IMG/VR virus record: IMGVR_UViG_3300022752_005293
Span: 1 to 59,675 of that record
From: a virus
Direction: 5' to 3' (one strand)
DNA: 59,675 nucleotides
In this document: positions 1 to 9,778 of the stretch, in pieces
How the letters are laid out: every line of letters begins with the position of its first letter
Position numbering within the stretch: the stretch's first letter is position 1
The notes under the pieces: model-generated
What the model saw: only the letters and a program-made list of their open reading frames with translations
Databases searched by the model: none
Told to the model about the DNA's origin: nothing
Translations under genes and position numbers: made by a program

Positions 1-127
1 ATTAGCAGCTAATTCTGTTTATGCTAATGCTTTACAAGCAAACTCAGTTACAGCAGCAACAATAGCAGCCAATTCTATAACTGCTGTACAATTAGCAGCT
101 AATTCTGTTTATGCTAATGCTTTACAA
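1..127 (+). repeat. 37-bp direct repeat in fibre gene (copies 1-37 and 91-127)
   Basis: The same 37 bases occur at 1-37 and 91-127, offset by 90 bp, which is exactly 30 codons. They encode LAANSVYANALQ. The identity extends to synonymous positions, which points to recent duplication or recombination. The array may continue upstream of the window. Confidence 0.9.
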
Positions 128-2731
128 TCTAATTCTGTAACTACCGATTCTTTAGCAGCAAATGCTATAACATCTAAACATATTACTGCGAATACTATAA
201 CTGCATCCATGATTGATAGTAGAGGATTAAGTATAAGAGATGCAACAGGAAATCTATTACTTGGCGCGGGGTCTGGATCTTCAGTAATATTATCCAATGC
301 TATTGTAGTTTCTGATAATACTGGAACTTTGCGAACACTTGCTAACGTAGTTACACAATCGAATTCTAGTGCAATACAATTTATAGGCAATTTTGCTAGC
401 AATGCAGCTGCAGATGCAGCATACGGCGGTAGTGCGCCTATTAATTCTGTATATAAGAATACCACTGATAATATTACTTATATAAAACAAAATAATGGTA
501 CTTGGACACAATTTTTATCAAATGGTGCTACAGGGTCGTCGTCATTTACCGCAGCAATATACCAACAAAGTGCCACAGCTCCTAGTGCGCCATCGGGTGG
601 CTCTTATAATTTTAGTACAAATACTTTAACTCCCCCAGCTGGTTGGTCAATATCCCCTCCAGCTACAACCACCACCCCAACCTACGTTGCAACTTACACT
701 TTTGTGGGCACAGGAACAGTGACAGGGGGTACTTACAATACACCTATTGTTTTTGCGGAACAAAGATCTGACGGCAAAACATATTTTTTAGGTGTAGTAT
801 ATCTTCAACAGTCTGCCGCACCGAGTACTCCTACAGCAGGTACCGGATCATTTAATTTTAGTACAAATACTTTAACTGCTCCGGCTGGTTGGTCAATATC
901 CCAGCCTTCGGCAGCAACAACACCCACGTGGTTTTCGTTTTTTCAGTTTTTTACCACAAATATAAATTCTACTGTGACGGCAGGCACTTGGTCAGCTCCC
1001 GCAAAACTTACTCAGTTGGGCGCCGATGGTGCAGCTGGTGCAAGGGGAAATTATAAAATAGCAAAGGCAGTGTCTTCTTCTACTTGGTCAGATGCTGCAG
1101 CAGATACTGCTATTACAGAATTAGGGCTAACGAAGGTAATTAGAGATGAAGTAACATTATTTAATACTTCTACTAATTTTTCTGATACTAGATTTTGGAC
1201 TGGTTCAGCTTGGTCGACAGTGTCAGCTTACATTAATGGAGGTTTAGTTGTAAATGGCACAATTTCAGCCAATCAATTAGCAGCAGATTCAGTGAATGCG
1301 TCAAAAATACAAGCAGGTGCTATTACTACGGATAAAATGACGGCCGGATCTATAAATGGAGATAGAATTTGCGCTGGAACACTTACTGCTGACAAAATAA
1401 CTTCAGGAACTGCATGTACAGCAGATGGAAGTTTTGCATTGGGTACTGGCGCTTCTATTTGTATAGGCGGATGCAATTTTCCAGCCCAAGCTACTTTTAC
1501 AAATAGTAATAATAATAAATTTACTGGCGCATTTGATTCATCTGCGTGCGCGTTCACACTTGTTGCTGCAAATAGATCAGGCGCTACTGCATCAGGTGTG
1601 CCTTTTGCTTATGGTAAATCTTTGGGTTCAAGTTATAATGGATTATGGAAATCATTAGGAATATTTGGTGATTGTTCTGTAGGAATTACTGCAGTACAAT
1701 ATAATAGTTCAGGAAGTGGACTTACATGTTTTATCGGTGCACAAGGAACAGAAACAAATACATTTATGTATGGTGCATACGGTGCTGCATTAAATACATC
1801 TTCTTTTGCAAGATCGTATGGTTATTCAGGTTTATTTGATGGGACTAATTCATATGGAGGAAGATTCGCTACTCAAATATCTAATGGCATATATAATGTT
1901 CTAACAGATATCTCTCTTTGTAGTTCTGCCTGCAGAGAAGGATTAAGATCAACTGTTAGATGGCCATCGTCAACAACTAAATTGGCTGAGGCAGTTTTAG
2001 CCGTGGATACAGGAACCACGGGATTAGGTAGATACGGAGCAGGAATAGCTCATTATAATTCTTCAGGTGGTGCTTGTTCGGGAGTATTCATAGCAACAGC
2101 TGGCGGGCACTCCATTTATACGTTAGCAGGTACTTTGGGCCCCTTTACAGCATCACATGATGCTTATTTAGGATTAGATATAGAACCCGAACCAGGCGAT
2201 ATCATGGTTGATATAGAAGTAGTGGCTAAAAAATCCATAAGTGATACATTAACGAAGGTTGCTTTATCCTCTTCGCCCAATCAAAAATCTGTAATTGGTG
2301 TTTATACTCATACTATAGATCAAAGTAATCCAAATACGATTCCTGCAGCAGTGACAGTGTATACTATACAAGAAATTGAAGCAGTAACTGCAGAAAGAAT
2401 AGACATGATTACAGGCGAAACTATTACTGAGACAATAATACCAGCTTCAACTAATTCTATTCCTACTCTAGATCCCAATATCGCAGAAATACATTTAAAT
2501 AGTAAGTATATCAATATTAATTCAATAGGTGAAGGGCAATTAAATGTCTGCGGAGAAAATGGTAATATAGAAATAGGCGATTTAATTACCACATCCTCTA
2601 TTCCCGGAAAAGGAATGAAACAATCCGACGACATCATTAGAAACTACACAGTGGGCAAGGCCAGAGAGGCAGTTATCTTTTCCTCACCCGAACAAGTCAA
2701 ACAAATAGCAGTAATCTATTATTGCGGTTAA
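2..2731 (+). CDS. Tail fibre / host-recognition structural protein, 5' partial
   Basis: The frame is open from base 2, so the gene starts upstream of the window; the ATG at 209 is only an internal methionine. The visible N-terminal part is a run of LAANSV-type repeats ending in ITANTITASMID, followed by two modules of about 82 residues (YQQSA-x-APS ... NFSTNTLT-x-PAGWSIS) and then a second helix-like stretch (ANQLAADSVNASKIQAGAIT). Such alternating A/N/S/T repeats are typical of trimeric phage fibre shafts. The C-terminal 180 residues (GDIMVDIEVV ... GDLITTSSIPGKGMKQ ... TVGKARE) resemble self-cleaving or chaperone-like fibre C-termini (Peptidase_G2-like); this is an inference. It sits directly upstream of the neck genes. 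Fibre identity is fairly sure; the receptor is unknown. Confidence 0.8.
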   Translation, partial: LAANSVYANALQANSVTAATIAANSITAVQLAANSVYANALQSNSVTTDSLAANAITSKHITANTITASMIDSRGLSIRDATGNLLLGAGSGSSVILSNAIVVSDNTGTLRTLANVVTQSNSSAIQFIGNFASNAAADAAYGGSAPINSVYKNTTDNITYIKQNNGTWTQFLSNGATGSSSFTAAIYQQSATAPSAPSGGSYNFSTNTLTPPAGWSISPPATTTTPTYVATYTFVGTGTVTGGTYNTPIVFAEQRSDGKTYFLGVVYLQQSAAPSTPTAGTGSFNFSTNTLTAPAGWSISQPSAATTPTWFSFFQFFTTNINSTVTAGTWSAPAKLTQLGADGAAGARGNYKIAKAVSSSTWSDAAADTAITELGLTKVIRDEVTLFNTSTNFSDTRFWTGSAWSTVSAYINGGLVVNGTISANQLAADSVNASKIQAGAITTDKMTAGSINGDRICAGTLTADKITSGTACTADGSFALGTGASICIGGCNFPAQATFTNSNNNKFTGAFDSSACAFTLVAANRSGATASGVPFAYGKSLGSSYNGLWKSLGIFGDCSVGITAVQYNSSGSGLTCFIGAQGTETNTFMYGAYGAALNTSSFARSYGYSGLFDGTNSYGGRFATQISNGIYNVLTDISLCSSACREGLRSTVRWPSSTTKLAEAVLAVDTGTTGLGRYGAGIAHYNSSGGACSGVFIATAGGHSIYTLAGTLGPFTASHDAYLGLDIEPEPGDIMVDIEVVAKKSISDTLTKVALSSSPNQKSVIGVYTHTIDQSNPNTIPAAVTVYTIQEIEAVTAERIDMITGETITETIIPASTNSIPTLDPNIAEIHLNSKYININSIGEGQLNVCGENGNIEIGDLITTSSIPGKGMKQSDDIIRNYTVGKAREAVIFSSPEQVKQIAVIYYCG
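546..1020 (+). repeat. Two tandem 82-codon fibre modules
   Basis: Two protein modules, starting near 547 and 793, share the pattern QQSA...APS...NFSTNTLT..PAGWSIS..A...TPT. About 25 identical bases recur at 607-631 and 853-877, an offset of 246 bp (82 codons). The second module diverges in its second half. This is probably an internal duplication within the fibre. Confidence 0.75.
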
Positions 2732-2732
2732 A

Positions 2733-3062
2733 ATGGCAGCAACAAAAAATTTAGCTATCGATCAGGGAACTACATTTTCAGATTTTATACTTTATAAAGA
2801 TAAAACTAAAAATGTAATAGATATAACTGGGCTTACTCCAAGAGCCAGTATGAGAAGATCATATTATAGCGCAAATGCTATTACCTTTACTACTATTATT
2901 AATAGTAATAGTGGCGGAAATGTAAATATATCCTTATCTGCTTTTCAAACTGCTAATCTCAAAATAGGTAGATATGTTTATGATGTAGAGTTATTTAATA
3001 CTAATGTAGTATATAGAATACAAGAAGGCATTATAACAGTATTTCCAGAGGTAACAAAATAA
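2733..3062 (+). CDS. Small virion structural protein (hypothetical)
   Basis: This 109-residue protein begins AATKNLAIDQGTTFSDFI and is rich in beta-prone T/I/V/N residues with no membrane segment. The opening 'IDQGT-x-F' followed by a strand-rich body resembles the small structural proteins and baseplate-upper-protein N-terminal domains that sit beside fibre genes in marine T4-like phages. Its ATG is 2 nt after the fibre stop and its stop overlaps the start of gp13 (TAATG), so it is translated with the structural operon. A role as a fibre-attachment or baseplate protein is inferred from position only. Confidence 0.6.
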   Translation: MAATKNLAIDQGTTFSDFILYKDKTKNVIDITGLTPRASMRRSYYSANAITFTTIINSNSGGNVNISLSAFQTANLKIGRYVYDVELFNTNVVYRIQEGIITVFPEVTK

Positions 3063-3805
3063 TGGCCAAAGTAACTACCAGAGAAGGGCTTAAAGATTAT
3101 TGCTTAAGAGCTCTAGGGCATCCAGTAATTGAAATAAACGTAGATGACGATCAAGTCGAAGATCGTATCGATGAATCATTTCAATTCTATAGAGAATATC
3201 ATTATGATGCCGTTGAATTAGTATATCTTAAGCATCAATTTACTGCTGAAGATATTACAAATCAGTATATAAGCACCAGTGATTTAATCGTAGGTGTAAA
3301 TAGAATTCTTCCTTTAACTAACAGAACTAGGGGAATGAATATATTTGATATTAGATATCAAATACTTATAAATGATTTGTATAGTCTTATGTCTACTGAT
3401 CTAATTTATTATACTCAAGTTAAAATGGAACTTGAACTTATAAATCAATTATTAGTGGGCACTAAACCTGTTAGATTTAATAGACATATTAATCGTTTAT
3501 ACATAGATTGGGATTGGGAAGCAGATATAGCAGCGGAAGATTATGCAATTGTTGAATGCTATAGAATACTTGATCCAAATACGTATACTGATGTGTATGA
3601 TGACTATTTTCTAAAAAAGTATACCACAGCATTAATTAAAAGACAATGGGGAGTAAATCTTAAGAAGTTTTCCGGATTACAACTTCCTGGCGGAGTTATG
3701 CTTAATGGAGATACAATTTATCAAGAAGCAATAGGAGAAATAAAGGCTATTGAGGATGAAATGCAATCTAGATTTGAATTGCCAGTAGATATGTTTGTGG
3801 GCTAA
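3062..3805 (+). CDS. gp13: Neck protein gp13
   Basis: This 247-residue protein is recognisable as T4 gp13 from its N-terminus (VTTREGLKDYCLRALGHP, then VDDDQVEDRIDESFQFYREYH), a conserved stretch in T4-like marine phages. gp13 and gp14 form the collar that completes the DNA-filled head and joins it to the tail. It is followed by gp14, gp15, gp16 and gp17 as in T4. The start codon overlaps the previous stop by one base. No anomaly is seen. Confidence 0.9.
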   Translation: MAKVTTREGLKDYCLRALGHPVIEINVDDDQVEDRIDESFQFYREYHYDAVELVYLKHQFTAEDITNQYISTSDLIVGVNRILPLTNRTRGMNIFDIRYQILINDLYSLMSTDLIYYTQVKMELELINQLLVGTKPVRFNRHINRLYIDWDWEADIAAEDYAIVECYRILDPNTYTDVYDDYFLKKYTTALIKRQWGVNLKKFSGLQLPGGVMLNGDTIYQEAIGEIKAIEDEMQSRFELPVDMFVG

Positions 3806-3864
3806 TTATCATTCAGGCTTATAGCAATAATAACATCTGGTCTATAGAAAGTCAATAGAAAAGA

Positions 3865-4614
3865 ATGACTACAGTTAATCCATATTTTCAATCTGGCATC
3901 CCAATGGGACGCAGATCTGAGCAGCTTTTGATTGAAGATTTAATAATCGAAAGTATGAAAATTTATGGTTTTGAAACTTATTATATACCTAGAAAAACGG
4001 TTAACGAAGATATTATTTTGGGTGAGGATCCACTGCAAAAATTTGACTATGCCTACCCCATAGAAATGTATTTGGAAAATGTTATGGGGTTTGAAGGTGA
4101 TGGTGAGTTATTAACTAAGTTTGGTTTAGAGTTAAGAGACACTGCGAGATTTGTTGTAGCTAGAAGAAGATGGGCTGAAGTCGCTGGCAGATTTGGTAAT
4201 ACTTTAATTGAAACAAGACCTGCTGAAGGCGATCTTATTTATTTTCCTTTAACTAAATCTTTTTTTGAAATACGTAAAGTAAGTGGACAGGATCCTTTTT
4301 TTCAGTTAGGTAAACTCTACGTATTTAAAATGGATTGTGAAATATTTCAATTTTCTGAAGAAAGATTTGATACCGGGATTGAAGAAATTGATGAATTACT
4401 TGATGATAAAAGACTTGATCTTGAGTTATATAAATTCCTTAAAGAAGATGGTAGTGAATTATTATTGGAATACTATTCAGAATCTTCATTAATGTTGGAA
4501 GATTATTCAACCGTAGTAAAAGATAAAGCAGCAGACAATGATGATTTTGATGCAAATATCAACGATATTTTAGATTTTACTGAAAGAAATCCCTTCGGCG
4601 AGATATACAGATAA
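3865..4614 (+). CDS. gp14: Neck protein gp14
   Basis: This 249-residue protein starts TTVNPYFQSGIPMGRRSEQLL and contains the gp14-type stretch EDLIIESMKIYGFETYYIPR. Together with gp13 it forms the head completion/neck complex. A 59-bp gap separates it from gp13; I see neither a promoter box nor a good Shine-Dalgarno there (only AAAAGA before the ATG), so it is probably read from the same mRNA. The stop overlaps the gp15 start (TAATG). The C-terminal third is very acidic. Confidence 0.9.
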   Translation: MTTVNPYFQSGIPMGRRSEQLLIEDLIIESMKIYGFETYYIPRKTVNEDIILGEDPLQKFDYAYPIEMYLENVMGFEGDGELLTKFGLELRDTARFVVARRRWAEVAGRFGNTLIETRPAEGDLIYFPLTKSFFEIRKVSGQDPFFQLGKLYVFKMDCEIFQFSEERFDTGIEEIDELLDDKRLDLELYKFLKEDGSELLLEYYSESSLMLEDYSTVVKDKAADNDDFDANINDILDFTERNPFGEIYR

Positions 4615-5363
4615 TGTTAGATCAAAAATTTTATTGGGGGACTATTAGAAAATCTATTGTTGCTTTTGGTAATATGTTTAATAATATTACCATAGATAGA
4701 TTGGATGAAAATGGAAATATAGTTCAAACTATAAGAGTACCTTTATCTTATGCCCCAAAACAAAAGTTTATTCAAAGAATAACACAGCAACCAAATATAG
4801 ATGATCAAAATATAGAAGTGTATTTGCCTAGAATGTCTTTTGAAATGATGGGGCTACGATATGATCCTAATAGAAAAATTAGTCCAATTCAACAAAATCG
4901 TGCTATAAATTCTTCTACCACTGCTTTAGCTCAATATGCACCAACGCCTTACAATATAGAAATAAGTTTATATGTATATTCTAAAAATCAAGATGATGGA
5001 TTGCAAATAGTAGAACAAATATTACCATATTTTAATCCAGATTATAACTTAACATTAAAAGCAATATCCACTTTAAATATAAAAAACGATCTTCCAATTT
5101 TACTTGAGAATATCATATATGATGATCAATATGAGGGAGATTTGAGACAAAGAAGATCTATTATTTGGACATTTAATTTTTTGATGAAATTAAATTTTTA
5201 TGGTCCTATAAACAAACAAGGGGTAATCAAACGAGTAATAGCCGATACATTTACAGATAAAGCTCTTACTCAGAAACAACAAACTTATACGGTACAAGTT
5301 GATCCATTATCAGCAACACCTGAGGATGATTTTAATTTTAACGAATCTTTTGAAGATTTCTAA
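4614..5363 (+). CDS. gp15: Tail sheath stabilizer / tail completion protein gp15
   Basis: This 249-residue protein contains the gp15 hallmark stretch KFYWGTIRKSIVAFGNMFNN near the N-terminus and YLPRMSFEM-x-GLRYDP around residue 85. gp15 caps the finished contractile tail and accepts the neck. It lies between gp14 and gp16 with one-base overlaps on both sides, exactly the T4 order. Confidence 0.92.
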   Translation: MLDQKFYWGTIRKSIVAFGNMFNNITIDRLDENGNIVQTIRVPLSYAPKQKFIQRITQQPNIDDQNIEVYLPRMSFEMMGLRYDPNRKISPIQQNRAINSSTTALAQYAPTPYNIEISLYVYSKNQDDGLQIVEQILPYFNPDYNLTLKAISTLNIKNDLPILLENIIYDDQYEGDLRQRRSIIWTFNFLMKLNFYGPINKQGVIKRVIADTFTDKALTQKQQTYTVQVDPLSATPEDDFNFNESFEDF

Positions 5364-5761
5364 TGAGTAGTATTCCTGAATTAAATAAATTATTTAACAT
5401 TGAAAAAACTAAAAGCGATGAAATGCCTTTAGTTTTGCCTTCAACTAAAATTGAAATGGATAAAGAAGATGACTATCAATTGGCTAGAAATACTTTGCGT
5501 AAATTAATTTTTAAGGGCGAAGATACCCTAGATGAAATGATAAATTTGGCTAAAAATTCTGAACATCCAAGAACATATGAAGTTGCTGGCCAATTAATAA
5601 AAACTATGTCTGATGTAGCAAAAGATCTTATGGTTTTACAAAAGCAAGTAAAAGAATTATCTGTAGATAATGATAAACCTTCTATAGGTACTCAAAATAA
5701 TGTAGTTTTTGCAGGATCTACCGCAGAATTAATGAAACTACTTAAAAAAAATAATGAATAA
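5363..5761 (+). CDS. gp16: Terminase small subunit gp16
   Basis: This 132-residue protein is mainly helical and charged. It has the small-terminase core (EDDYQLARNTLRKLI ... ARTYEVAGQLIKT-like segment near residue 70) followed by a coiled-coil-like helix (VAKDLMVLQKQVKEL). It recognises DNA for packaging and stimulates gp17. It overlaps the large subunit start by 8 bases, which supports coupled translation. Length is slightly below T4 gp16 (164 residues), as is common in marine relatives. Confidence 0.85.
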   Translation: MSSIPELNKLFNIEKTKSDEMPLVLPSTKIEMDKEDDYQLARNTLRKLIFKGEDTLDEMINLAKNSEHPRTYEVAGQLIKTMSDVAKDLMVLQKQVKELSVDNDKPSIGTQNNVVFAGSTAELMKLLKKNNE

Positions 5762-7451
5762 ACGAATAGCTTATAATGGTAACCCTAATCTTAAACAGAT
5801 AGGAACAGTTATCAACTATTCCCCAGAACAAGTACAGGAAATAATAAAGTGTTCTCAAAATCCTATATACTTTATTGAAACTTATTGTATGATTGTTTCA
5901 TTAGATAATGGCCTTGTGCATTTTAAACTTTATGATTGTCAAAAAGAAAAAGTGGAAGTAATACTAAATAATCGTAAAGTTATACTTATGGAAGGCAGAC
6001 AACAAGGAAAAACTATTACTGCTGCTGCTTGTATTCTTTGGTATACCTTATTTCAAGAATCAAAAACTGTTGCAATATTGGCTAATAAATCCTCAGCTGC
6101 AAGAGAGGTACTGCATAGATATCAGGTAATGTATGAAGCTTTGCCTTTATGGATGCAACAAGGTGTAAAGACTTTTAATAAAGGTGATATAGAATTAGAA
6201 AACGGGTCAAGAATTTTTACTGCTGCAACTAGTATGTCTGGTATTCGAGGTAAATCTGTGAATTGGTTATATATTGACGAAGCAGCAATTATTCCTAACA
6301 ATGTTGCTGAAGAATTTTTCACTTCAGTTTATCCAACGATCTCTGCAGGTGAAACTACAAAAATTCTTCTTACTTCCACTCCCTTTGGTTATAATCATTT
6401 TTGGAAATTTTGGAATGACGCCGAACAAAATATAAATGGATTTAAATCTTTATTTGTACCTTATTGGAAAATACCAGGCAGAACAGAGGAATGGGCTAAC
6501 CAACAAAAAGCATTATTGGGTGAACTAAAATTTAATCAAGAAGTACTATGTAAATTTTTGGGATCATCAAATACACTAATTTCTCCAGATGCTATTTCAA
6601 GAATGTCACCGTTGCCCTATATCTTTGAAAATGAAGGATTAGATGTTATTGAGGAACCAATTATTGGGTTATTTAATGATAAAGGCGAAATAGTAAGAAA
6701 ACCGCATACTTATGTTATTTCTGCTGATACATCTAGAGGAGTGGGTGGCGATTATTCTGCATTTACTGTTATAGATGTGACAGAATATCCATTTAGAATA
6801 GTTGCCAAATATAGAAATAATAAAATAAGTCCCATTTTATATGCAACAATACTATATAAAGTTGCAAGAGACTATAATGATGCTTTTTGTTTAGTAGAAA
6901 CTAATGATATAGGACAACAAGTAGTTGATTCTTTATATACTGATTTAGAATATGAAAATATTTTTGCAACAGCTAGTGGTAAATCTAGGCAGTTTTTGTC
7001 AGGAGGATTTGGCACTGGTACAACTCTAGGATTAAGGACAACTACACAAGTTAAAAGACTTGGCTGTTCTTTGTTTAAAAATTTAGTAGAAAATCAAAAG
7101 TTGATAATAACCGATAAAGACATTATATCTGAGATTTCCACGTTTACTGAACAGAGGGGGTCTTTCAAAGCTGATGAAGGATATCATGATGATTTAGTAA
7201 TGTCATTAATTATATTTTCTTGGGCAACTAATGAATTATATTTTAAGGAATTAACTAATTCTAATCTTAGATTAGCTTTGTATGAGCAACAGACTAAACA
7301 AATTGAGGAAAATCTTACTCCGTTTGGTATAGTTAATACAGGTATTCCTGAAGAAGTAAGGCCAGAAAAAATAAATGATGATATTTGGTTTAATCTGAAT
7401 CCAACCGAAGCGATGGAAAAGATGCGAAGAAAAATGCTTGAAAATGTCTAA
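5754..7451 (+). CDS. gp17: Terminase large subunit gp17 (packaging ATPase/nuclease)
   Basis: This 565-residue packaging motor shows a Walker A GRQQGKT at residues 81-87, Walker B LYIDEA at 171-176, and the TSTP coupling motif at 207-210. A RNase H-like nuclease domain begins with the acidic residue in SADTSRGVGGDYSA (about 322-335), with further acidic residues in VETND and EGYHDDLVMSL. It translocates DNA into the prohead with ATP and cuts concatemers. All key residues are present. It follows gp16 and is separated from the sheath gene by a late promoter. Confidence 0.96.
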   Translation: MNKRIAYNGNPNLKQIGTVINYSPEQVQEIIKCSQNPIYFIETYCMIVSLDNGLVHFKLYDCQKEKVEVILNNRKVILMEGRQQGKTITAAACILWYTLFQESKTVAILANKSSAAREVLHRYQVMYEALPLWMQQGVKTFNKGDIELENGSRIFTAATSMSGIRGKSVNWLYIDEAAIIPNNVAEEFFTSVYPTISAGETTKILLTSTPFGYNHFWKFWNDAEQNINGFKSLFVPYWKIPGRTEEWANQQKALLGELKFNQEVLCKFLGSSNTLISPDAISRMSPLPYIFENEGLDVIEEPIIGLFNDKGEIVRKPHTYVISADTSRGVGGDYSAFTVIDVTEYPFRIVAKYRNNKISPILYATILYKVARDYNDAFCLVETNDIGQQVVDSLYTDLEYENIFATASGKSRQFLSGGFGTGTTLGLRTTTQVKRLGCSLFKNLVENQKLIITDKDIISEISTFTEQRGSFKADEGYHDDLVMSLIIFSWATNELYFKELTNSNLRLALYEQQTKQIEENLTPFGIVNTGIPEEVRPEKINDDIWFNLNPTEAMEKMRRKMLENV

Positions 7452-7462
7452 AAGCCATTATT

Positions 7463-7470
7463 TATAAATA
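7463..7470 (+). promoter_or_regulatory. T4-type late promoter (TATAAATA) before gp18
   Basis: TATAAATA lies 51 bases upstream of the gp18 ATG, in the only sizeable gap of this stretch. It matches the T4 late promoter -10 element read by gp55 with gp33 and the gp45 clamp. A good Shine-Dalgarno (TAGGAGA) follows just before the ATG at 7522. Confidence 0.75.
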
Positions 7471-7521
7471 ATTAGTAATCAAATTGTCATGACGACTTCC
7501 AAAAATCTTTAGGAGATTAAG

Positions 7522-9174
7522 ATGGCATTTCAGCTTTCACCGGGTGTTTTAGTAACTGAAAGAGATGACACACTTAGTGTTCCAAGCGTTTCCACAACTG
7601 CCGGTGGATTTGTAGGGAATTTCCAATGGGGTCCTGTTGATCAGGTAACTCAAATAGATTCAGAAAAAACACTAGTTTCGGTTTTTGGTAAACCAACCAC
7701 AAATACGTATATTTCTTTTTTTACTGCTGCTAATTTTTTATCTTATGGTAATAATTTAAAAGTAATAAGAGCAATAAATGGTAGTAGTAAAAACGCAGCA
7801 TCAAATTCAGCAGTCCTAGTAAGAAATGATGATCATTATGATACAGTTTCCTTTACTAATGCAGGTGAATGGGTAGCAAGATATCCGGGAGTACTTGGTA
7901 ATTCTATAAAAGTATCTATGGCAGATGCTAATACTTTTGTTGCGTGGGCATACAAAACTCAGTTTAGTTCAACATCGCCCAATACATCTAGTTATACAAA
8001 CATTTTAGGCGGCAAGTATGATGAATTACATATTATAGTATTAGATTCAAATGGTACTTGGACTGGTGCGGCCGATACTGTTTTAGAAAAATTTTCATTT
8101 TTATCTAAAGCATCTGATGCTAAAGCATTGGATGGATCTTCAAATTATTACAAAACAGTCATTAATAATACATCTAATTATATAAGATGGGCTAATCATA
8201 CAGCCAACACAAATAATTGGGGAAATGTTTCTGCAGGTACTACATTTGCCAATTTAGCAACTAATATTACTATGACATTAAATGGGGGATCTGATTTTTC
8301 ATCCAATATTGCTGCTATTTTAAATGGATATACAGTTTTATCTAATGATGAATTGTATGATGTAAATTTAATACCAACTGGAGATCTTGATGCAGCCAAT
8401 ATTTCATTTGTAATTAATAATGTTGCAGAAGTAAGAAAAGATTGTATGGTTTTTTCGTCTCCTGGTTTTGTAGATACTGTTAATAATACCACAGCTGTCA
8501 CCAATGTAGTAAATTTTAGAAATAGTCTACCAAGTTCATCTTATGCAGTTTTGGATTCTGGTTACAAATATCAGTATGATAGATATAATGATGTCTATCG
8601 TTGGATACCATTAAACGGAGATATAGCAGGATTAACTGCAAGATCAGATTTTGTTGCTGATCCTTGGTTTTCCCCTGCAGGATTTAATAGAGGGCAAATA
8701 AAGAATGTTGTAAAACTAGCATATTCGCCCTCTAAATCTGACAGAGATACCTTATATAGAGCAGGTGTAAATCCTGTAGTAACTTTTCCTGGACAAGGAA
8801 CTGTATTATTTGGCGACAAAACTTTATTAGCAAGACCAAGCGCTTTTGATAGAATTAACGTCCGTAGATTGTTTATTGTGTTGGAAAAAGCAATAGCAAC
8901 AGCAGCTAAATTTCAATTGTTCGAATTTAATGATGCTTTTACTAGAGCACAATTCAGAAATCTAGTTGAACCTTATTTAAGAGATGTACAAGGTCGCCGA
9001 GGTATTACTGACTTTAGAGTAGTTTGTGATGAAACTAACAATACGGGTGAGGTAATAGATCGAAACGAATTTGTAGCAGATATCTATATTAAACCTGCAA
9101 GATCAATTAATTTTGTTCAATTGAATTTTATTGCTACTAGATCAGGAATTTCTTTTGAAGAAATAGGCGCATAA
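7522..9174 (+). CDS. gp18: Tail sheath protein gp18
   Basis: This 550-residue protein has the sheath N-terminus (FQLSPGVLVTERDDTLSVP ... GGFVGNFQWGPV). It also has the conserved C-terminal sheath domain (VRRLFIVLEKAIATAAKF ... DFRVVCDETNNTGEVIDRNEF ... RSINFVQLNFIATRSG). It forms the contractile sheath around the gp19 tube. It has its own late promoter and Shine-Dalgarno and is followed after 16 bases by the tube gene, as in T4. The variable middle part is N/S/T-rich. Confidence 0.95.
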   Translation: MAFQLSPGVLVTERDDTLSVPSVSTTAGGFVGNFQWGPVDQVTQIDSEKTLVSVFGKPTTNTYISFFTAANFLSYGNNLKVIRAINGSSKNAASNSAVLVRNDDHYDTVSFTNAGEWVARYPGVLGNSIKVSMADANTFVAWAYKTQFSSTSPNTSSYTNILGGKYDELHIIVLDSNGTWTGAADTVLEKFSFLSKASDAKALDGSSNYYKTVINNTSNYIRWANHTANTNNWGNVSAGTTFANLATNITMTLNGGSDFSSNIAAILNGYTVLSNDELYDVNLIPTGDLDAANISFVINNVAEVRKDCMVFSSPGFVDTVNNTTAVTNVVNFRNSLPSSSYAVLDSGYKYQYDRYNDVYRWIPLNGDIAGLTARSDFVADPWFSPAGFNRGQIKNVVKLAYSPSKSDRDTLYRAGVNPVVTFPGQGTVLFGDKTLLARPSAFDRINVRRLFIVLEKAIATAAKFQLFEFNDAFTRAQFRNLVEPYLRDVQGRRGITDFRVVCDETNNTGEVIDRNEFVADIYIKPARSINFVQLNFIATRSGISFEEIGA

Positions 9175-9190
9175 ATTAAGGGAGTAATGG

Positions 9191-9772
9191 ATGACAACCG
9201 CATTTAATGTAGATAGATTTAAGTCTGCGCTTACTAATGGGGGCGCTAGACCAAATCAATTCGCAGTTCAGCTAAGTTTCCCTACGTATGTTACGGGGGC
9301 AGCTGCAGCAGTAGCTAGAGCTCCCTTTCTTGTTACAGCAGCAGAACTTCCCGGGCAAACAATGGGACTAGTAAATGTATTTTATAGAGGTAGAGATGTT
9401 AAACTTTCAGGTGATAGAACTTTTGCCGGATTTACTATAAATGTTATAAATGATTCTGATTTTTCTATTCGAAGTGCTATTGAGCAATGGATAAATGGAA
9501 TGGATAATCTTATTAATAAAACTGGTAAATTGAATCCTGCAGAATACCAAAGAGATATGTTTGTTTATCAACTAGATAGAAATGGCAATGTTCTTAAACA
9601 GTATATACTTCAAGGGGCATTTCCAACAATTTTAAGTCCTGTTGGATTAAATTTTGGAGCCAACGATACTATTTCTGAATTTACAGTGACGTTTGAATAT
9701 CAAACTTTTACAGTATCCGCAAATCCATTAAATTCTATAATTGATATTGCCACTACACCTTTTGGAACATAA
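9191..9772 (+). CDS. gp19: Tail tube protein gp19
   Basis: This 193-residue protein has tube-protein features: FKSALTNGGARPNQFAVQL at the N-terminus, ELPGQTMG, VFYRGRDVKLSGDRTFAGFT, and a C-terminal segment ending TVTFEYQTFTV. It builds the inner tube through which DNA passes. Shine-Dalgarno GGAG precedes the ATG at 9191; a nearby ATG at 9187 is out of frame. It lies directly after the sheath gene. Confidence 0.94.
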   Translation: MTTAFNVDRFKSALTNGGARPNQFAVQLSFPTYVTGAAAAVARAPFLVTAAELPGQTMGLVNVFYRGRDVKLSGDRTFAGFTINVINDSDFSIRSAIEQWINGMDNLINKTGKLNPAEYQRDMFVYQLDRNGNVLKQYILQGAFPTILSPVGLNFGANDTISEFTVTFEYQTFTVSANPLNSIIDIATTPFGT

Positions 9773-9778
9773 TAAAAT

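Noticed and set aside
1-127. Regularly spaced repeat resembling a CRISPR array
   Set aside because: Only two exact copies, offset by exactly 30 codons inside an open fibre reading frame; it is a protein repeat.
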